DNA of 64,000 nucleotides from Neurospora intermedia (lineage: Eukaryota; Ascomycota; Sordariomycetes; Sordariales; Sordariaceae). The stretch is taken from the NCBI GenBank assembly GCA_037102815.1, contig BTPP01000001.1:1823001-1887000 (forward strand). Direction: 5' to 3'. A program made the translations under genes and the position numbers. Shown here piece by piece: positions 58,831-64,000 of the stretch. Under the pieces are notes generated by a model that was not told the DNA's origin, made no database searches, and saw nothing but the letters and a program-made list of their open reading frames with translations. Each line of letters opens with the position of its first letter. Positions within the stretch are counted from its first letter, which is position 1.

Positions 58831-61458
58831 GGGAGCACACACGTGGTCGCGTGACGACTAGGATATCAGCCAGCGTGCTTGATCGTTTGATCATAGATGA
58901 GGCTTTTCAGTGGGTATTTGGTGCGACTTGGTGTGGTTTGGATTTGAAAGGGTGCTTGAATCGGTCATCATGGCTTTGAGGGATTGAGTTGTATGCGGGA
59001 GAGAGAGGGAGGAATTTCTTTGGATACATGGTAATAACTGCAATGAAATCTGGTGTTCAATTCAAAAAATAACAGTCTGCCTTCTGCGATTCTTGTGAGA
59101 GGTTGGTAGTACATGATGATCTGCGTAGTGAAGATGACGAAAGAAGCGGAAGACATGTGATACACTTGTCTTGAAGGACTTCGTCATCCTTCTCGTCGTC
59201 CAGTGAGACGGTGAGACCTGGATAAGATAAGGCAACCACGAGGTATCACAACAGGTCCGAAGAATAACCCTCCGGTCAACGTCATGAACAAAGACTTTTG
59301 GGAGTAGCCATGCCAGCTGTGAAGATGAGTAAGGTGTTACAAGATGCTTTGATGCATGAGGAGGCTGGGATCAGGAAAAGATTATAGGAGATCGTGATAA
59401 GGGAAACCTGTTCATTGCCTGGATCCCTCGGTCATCTTTTGCTGCCAGGACGTTGCAATGGCGCAAAAGCGTCGCTTGCACCGCACCTTTTCCTCGACCA
59501 CGGTTGGTTGCGTCTTTTCCGGGCATACTGGATTGGCAGTAGAACATTAGTAGCTACCGAGGATCTTGACAAGCCCGATTGTTCAACCTCGTCAATACAC
59601 GTGATGGAGGCATCGTGTAGGCTGGAGACAACGGGACAGACAAGCTCCTTTCCTATCTCCCGAATGCTCGCACATGAGCACACAAACGAGCTTGTCCTCC
59701 ACTTGTGGTGCTGCGGAGTTGAAGGGTTTTCTCTCATCTCCCGGCTTCCCCCTCTTCTCGGTCAAAAGTATAGGTCGGACAGACCATGGCGGACATGGAT
59801 ACTATGGAGTAGCATGGCCCATTGACGCGGCCAGCCGGACCGAGCAAGGTGAGAAAACTGTCGTCCTATCGACGATGCTAGATGGCTTGGTGCAGCGTGC
59901 TGTGTGCTGCGAGCGTGCATGCATTGCATGAAAGACTGCAGGACGCAGTAAGGTACACATAAGAAAAACACATGGAGGGACCTACATTAGTGCAATCATG
60001 ACCGCAAATGCGCGCTTCATTCGCCATGACGAGCTCATTCGAGTTCGAAGAATAAGGTATAGTATACCTGACAACCTCGTCGTCTGTCTTTACAACTTCG
60101 ACGCTCCTTGTTCATTCTCTCTCTACATACAATGCCGATTTGTACCAGGTCGTTCCTGTTCCTGACCGATTGCATTGGCGATATCGAGATGTGAGATTCC
60201 AATGGGATGGCTGCTCCTGCCAATTAGTGTAATGGCTGAACGGATAAGCATCATCGAGCGAAGGTGGTGATAGCGGCTGCCGTCCAAGTGTGATGGGAGC
60301 TGATGGGGATCGCGCGAAAACGACGCACGACAAGCGACCATTGGCCAGTGGTGGCAGGGATCTAGACGCCCATCTCATCCGCTAAACCCAGATTGGCCAA
60401 GCTCCCAAGTCCTCTAAGTGATCACTCGAGTCCCCACAGCGGACAGGAAGTGCCTGGTTGGCTGCATCGAGAACTGCATCTCCTTCCTTCTTTCTTTTCA
60501 ACTTCTTTTTTAGAAAGTGCAATCGTCAACACGCCTTGCAGGACCGTCAAGGACCGTCAACGCAGCAAATTCTCCGGTTCTGGCTGGCTGCCTGCCTGCC
60601 GTGCCTGCCATGGGTGAGCACTCACCTCGGGCTGCTTAACCGCCCATCATGCAGTTGCATTGGTCAGTACAGTAGGTAGCATTGGTGGACCCAGTTCAAC
60701 GACGGACGATGAACGTGACAGGCACCATTCCCTTGCCATGGACGGACACACCCTCGACACACTGGGTTCAGTTACCTCACAGCTTCGTGATATCGATTGA
60801 TGCCCACATTGCCTGGAAGCATCTTCCTGGGCCCCGGTCTTGTTATTGGCCTCGCGTAGGAGACGGCCAGATGTGTGGTACTTGCGCCATCACTTGTACT
60901 AGGGAACCGACAGAGCCGACTGGCTTATAGGTTTGATCAGATAGGTAGCAACCCCTCTCTTGCCGTCACTCTACACCACATATCACCGACCAGCCATGGT
61001 CACCAGCAAGGCGGCCATGGTCTCTTGTTGATCGATGCATGCCGTTGTGGACCAGGACCTATTCTTAGGTGACTACCCGTGGTTACCCCTCTTGGTGATA
61101 TGTTGATATAAGGCTCAGTTTCCTCCCTCTCTTTCCATTTCTCTTTCTTCTTTTTTTTCTCTTCAGCAAGTTCTCAAACTTCCAAAAACCAGTTGTGTTT
61201 TTCCCCCCTCCCCCCTTTCTTTCCCCTTTCCCATCGTAGAGCTGTGCTCTATCGATTAATTCACTTTCACTAATACACCAAAAAATCAAATCACGGTAGC
61301 TTGCTGGTCTCGCTATCCCCCCAAATTCACACTCACATACCCCCCTAAAGCACTAACTGGTTTTTGCTTGCTCGACTCGCCGTCTTACGCGCCAATTTAC
61401 ATTCTTCTCAAGATTCGTTTTTAGTTTCGTTTTCAGCATTACCCCTTAATCAGTCAAC
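58831..61458. promoter_or_regulatory. long upstream region of EsdC-like gene
   Basis: 2.6 kb without supported coding sequence. A TATAAG box at 61107-61112 precedes a long pyrimidine tract (61119-61230) and a leader of roughly 320 bases before the ATG at 61459. The size of the non-coding region suits a developmentally controlled gene, but no specific site was identified. Confidence 0.5.
61107..61112 (+). promoter_or_regulatory. TATA-like box of EsdC-like gene
   Basis: TATAAG, followed by CT-rich sequence to 61230. The predicted leader is long and pyrimidine-rich. Confidence 0.5.
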
Positions 61459-62286
61459 ATGTCCGCCATTCAGCTTTCGTTCTCTCTCCGTGTTTCTTCT
61501 GGCGTCAAGACCGTCCATCTTCTTGGTTCCTGGGACAACTACGCCGGCCAGCTCCCCCTTTCCAAGGACAAGACCTCCTCCAAGTCCGGCTCGTGGAAGG
61601 GCACCTTCCGCTTCCAGCCCGCTCTTGTCCAGCCCGGCCAGCGTTACTGGTACTACTACATCATCGATGGCTACCACGTCTCCCACAACCCTTCCGAGGA
61701 GTTCACCGTTGAGCCCACCACCGGCCGCTCTCTGAACATCCTCGACGTTCCCAAGTCTTCTTCTTCCTCCTCCAAGAGCTCTTCTCGCCACTCCCGCGAC
61801 TCCGTCAAGTCCTCCATGCGCGAGTCCCTCTCCGTCGACATCCCCAAGGGTCGCCCTCTCTCCATCTCCCAGATCAAGGCTCCCAAGCCCATGTCTCCCC
61901 ACGCCACCCGCCACATCCTCGATGCCGACTACAACATCGACGAGCTCTCCACCCGCTTCGCCTCTGCCGGCATCTACGACGAGTACGATGAGGACGTCAT
62001 CACCGACTTCGACATGCGCTCCTCCCCCGTCTCCTCCACCGGCTCTTCCGTCAGCTACCGCTCCGACAGCTCCAGCCCCAGCTCCTCCCTCTCCGGCTAC
62101 TCCACTCCCGCTTCGGGCTGCTCCAGCTGCATCTGCGAGCGCTACGGCATCACCCGCAAGGGCGAGCGTGTCCGTCTCGACTGCGGTGGCTCCCGCTGCG
62201 GCTATGAGGACTCCTGCTCCTCCGAGGATGAGGATAGCTACGTTGAGCGCAGCTCTCGCCGCAACGGCATCGTCGTCCGTGCTTAA
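61459..62286 (+). CDS. EsdC-like protein with AMPK-type glycogen-binding domain
   Basis: 275 residues, one exon, ATG at 61459 after TCAAC. Residues 1-95 form a CBM48/AMPK-beta-type carbohydrate-binding domain: VKTVHLLGSWDNYAGQLPLS, aromatic YWYYYIIDGYHVSHNPS and EPTTGRSLNILDVP. A Ser-rich stretch (98-125), conserved segments MSPHATRHILDADYNIDELS and DVITDFDMRSS, and a Cys cluster (CSSCICERYGITRKGERVRL, then CGGSRCGYEDSC) at 217-255 complete it. The layout and length match EsdC of Aspergillus nidulans (about 266 residues), a protein needed for early sexual development. There is no kinase-interacting domain of a true AMPK beta subunit, so it is not a Sip2/Gal83 homologue. Codon use is strongly C-ending, like that of highly expressed fungal genes. 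The Cys cluster may bind metal. Confidence 0.85.
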   Translation: MSAIQLSFSLRVSSGVKTVHLLGSWDNYAGQLPLSKDKTSSKSGSWKGTFRFQPALVQPGQRYWYYYIIDGYHVSHNPSEEFTVEPTTGRSLNILDVPKSSSSSSKSSSRHSRDSVKSSMRESLSVDIPKGRPLSISQIKAPKPMSPHATRHILDADYNIDELSTRFASAGIYDEYDEDVITDFDMRSSPVSSTGSSVSYRSDSSSPSSSLSGYSTPASGCSSCICERYGITRKGERVRLDCGGSRCGYEDSCSSEDEDSYVERSSRRNGIVVRA

Positions 62287-63540
62287 GTGGCTTCGCCCCT
62301 GCCTCGGGTGAGGAAATTAAAGAAGACTCCATCCTCCGACTTTTGGAAGGGAACTCAAGTAGGAACGTTTGTGTGTTGTGTGCAGCCCGGCCTTGTTAGT
62401 GCCATTAATTTGCCACCCACCGTCCCATACTCCCAATCCGGTCAACCAAGAAGACATATCGACGTCCCAGTCTCGATTCCAGCACTCCGATGTTTGCGCC
62501 TAGTTCGCCATCCCGTCGCTCGGAATTCGATGAGAGATAAATACGGTCCGATCACGCTCACTTTCAGTTGTTGAATAGCGACTGCAGCGAGAAAAAGTGT
62601 CAGGCGACCCAGCTCTCCAAGTGACTGAAGTATGTTGAAGTCAAGGTTTCTGTCCCCTTGCGCGCAAGCCCAACCGGCTGGTCCCTCAGGTTCGCGTCGA
62701 GGCACAGACCTCATTCATCATTACATCTTGTCGCTTACTCGACACTTTCTTCTTCTGCCCATCTGCTTTCCCACTATTGTGGTTAATGCTGCGGCCCCTC
62801 ACTCCACGCATGCTTGCTTGCAGGTTTGTGTGTTCCTGTGAAGTCGATAAAGAAAACTTTTTCTTGAGATGTATTTTGCGTGTTTTACGAACACCAAACT
62901 TTATTCGTCAAGCCTCGGAGTACTTGGCCCCACTGGTTGGTGGTTCAAGTCCAGCTTCGGGATATAATATTTCACCTTTGTCAATGATGGCACTTCTCCT
63001 GGTTTCTTCGGGGGAGCAAGGCCTACTTATTTCTGTCAATCTTGTGGCGCTTGAACTGGATGGTTCTTGGAAAGTTCAAAACTGGCTACTCAACTTTGTG
63101 TATGACTTATGAAGATCATGAAAACTCAACAAAAAAGAAGGAACTGGGATTGGAAATCGTGGAGGAAGAAAACTGGCAGATAAGCTGAATGGCATGATTT
63201 GCTGCAGAGGCCAGAGTAGGATAGATACAGCTATGAAATCTATGCCTCGGGAATTGATGATTATAACTTTGTTCGCTGTCGTGTTGCTTGACCTGACTTC
63301 GTGACGCTTTCTTAAGGAATATCCCAGCTTCTCAATCACCTCCTCACCGATTCACAATTTCCAACCGTTGCTATAAACCACCAAGCCGAACCTGACACAC
63401 GCTACGTCCTACGTGGCAACACACAAAAATGAATGCAGTCATGACAACGGCTGTCAAGCTGACCAACTGCCGTCTTCCATCAGAAGGGTAATTATCAAGT
63501 GGCCAAACAGGTTCCTGTCAAAAATGATTTGAATATTATA
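62287..63540. other. 3' flank of EsdC-like gene, no gene recognised
   Basis: Contains the 3' untranslated region of the EsdC-like gene and short open frames with no domain. No splice-linked coding chain was found. Confidence 0.5.
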
Positions 63541-63576
63541 TATATACATTTAGAGCTTAACTTGCCGCACCGTCCC

Positions 63577-64000
63577 CAATGTCCTCACGCACCCTATTTT
63601 GACTTCACGCACCCCTTTTTCTCCACATGGCAGCCGATGACAGCTGACATGTAAAGTCCCGCGTTTTGTATGGTAAAACCCACTTTTAAAATGTTATGTA
63701 ACATCCACTCGTGTGTCGATGAAACTTTGGCGATTTCAAAATACGATAATTTCCCGCACAGTCAAGGCTACATTTCTACCTTTACACAACTACAAATCAC
63801 CAACCCTACTACATCTACACGCCTAAAATCGATTCTTTCTACTAAATATAAGGTTCTCGCTCCTAATAATTAATAATATCTAACTATTTTTATAACCTCC
63901 TACCTTAGCGTACTATAATGCTTAGAAACATCGAAAATACGGGAATTTGTACGTGAAAACAGCTTGTAATTATAGCAGCTGACATAGGGTGCGCGAAGTC
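63577..64000. repeat. partial inverted-repeat element at window edge
   Basis: Two tandem copies of TCACGCACCC lie at about 63594-63615 (one as GACTTCACGCACCC). The last 16 bases of the window read AGGGTGCGCGAAGTC in the opposite orientation, with one base different. The word CAGCTGACAT occurs next to both ends (about 63641 and 63977). The interior is AT-rich without coding capacity. This looks like a MITE or a similar short DNA element that may extend past the window. Confidence 0.5.

Overview
The window looks like nuclear DNA of a filamentous ascomycete, most likely Sordariales (Neurospora/Sordaria type). The evidence is the short introns (52-164 nt) with GTATGT/GTAAGT donors, CTAAC/CTGAC branch sites and CAG/TAG acceptors, the pyrimidine-rich leaders, the C-ending codon preference, the many microsatellites and homopolymers, and the best family matches of the proteins. 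There are no bacterial operons, rRNA genes, CRISPR arrays or recognisable tRNAs. I resolved eleven protein genes with confidence and one weak candidate. Exon structures were built by hand from splice consensus and reading-frame continuity; every multi-exon model sums to a whole number of codons.

Layout. 1-13.6 kb: gene-sparse, with microsatellites and homopolymers only. 13.6-18 kb: a pICln-type methylosome subunit (-), a divergent conserved unknown (+), and a p34/Irc6-type clathrin-adaptor chaperone (-). 18.3-23.5 kb: an ABCC full transporter of the Ybt1/Ycf1 type (-). 23.5-27.3 kb: repeats, with two adjacent palindromic MITE-like elements, TTAGGG-like units next to G26 and T42 runs, and an AT-rich tract. 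27.3-32.5 kb: an intronless P4-ATPase of the Dnf3 type (-). 36.0-38.0 kb: a homeodomain regulator of the Hoy1/Htf1/Phx1 type (-), preceded by about 10 kb without a convincing gene. 48.4-54.5 kb: a compact housekeeping block with a Pdr16-like Sec14 protein (-), DNA polymerase alpha B subunit (+) and the spliceosomal protein MFAP1 (-). 55-64 kb: a transcript-like locus without a long ORF, an acidic protein whose N-terminus resembles the histone H3 tail (+), an EsdC-like glycogen-binding-domain protein (+), and part of another inverted-repeat element at the right edge.

The genes do not form a pathway cluster. Two themes recur: RNA processing (pICln, MFAP1) and membrane lipid or vesicle traffic (ABCC transporter, Dnf3-type flippase, Pdr16-like protein, adaptor chaperone). 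I see no sign that this is more than coincidence. The most unusual protein is the unknown at 58.0-58.8 kb, which starts with residues matching histone H3 positions 3-8 and follows them with a long acidic run. Antisense open frames across the ABC transporter and P4-ATPase are codon-bias shadows and are left out.
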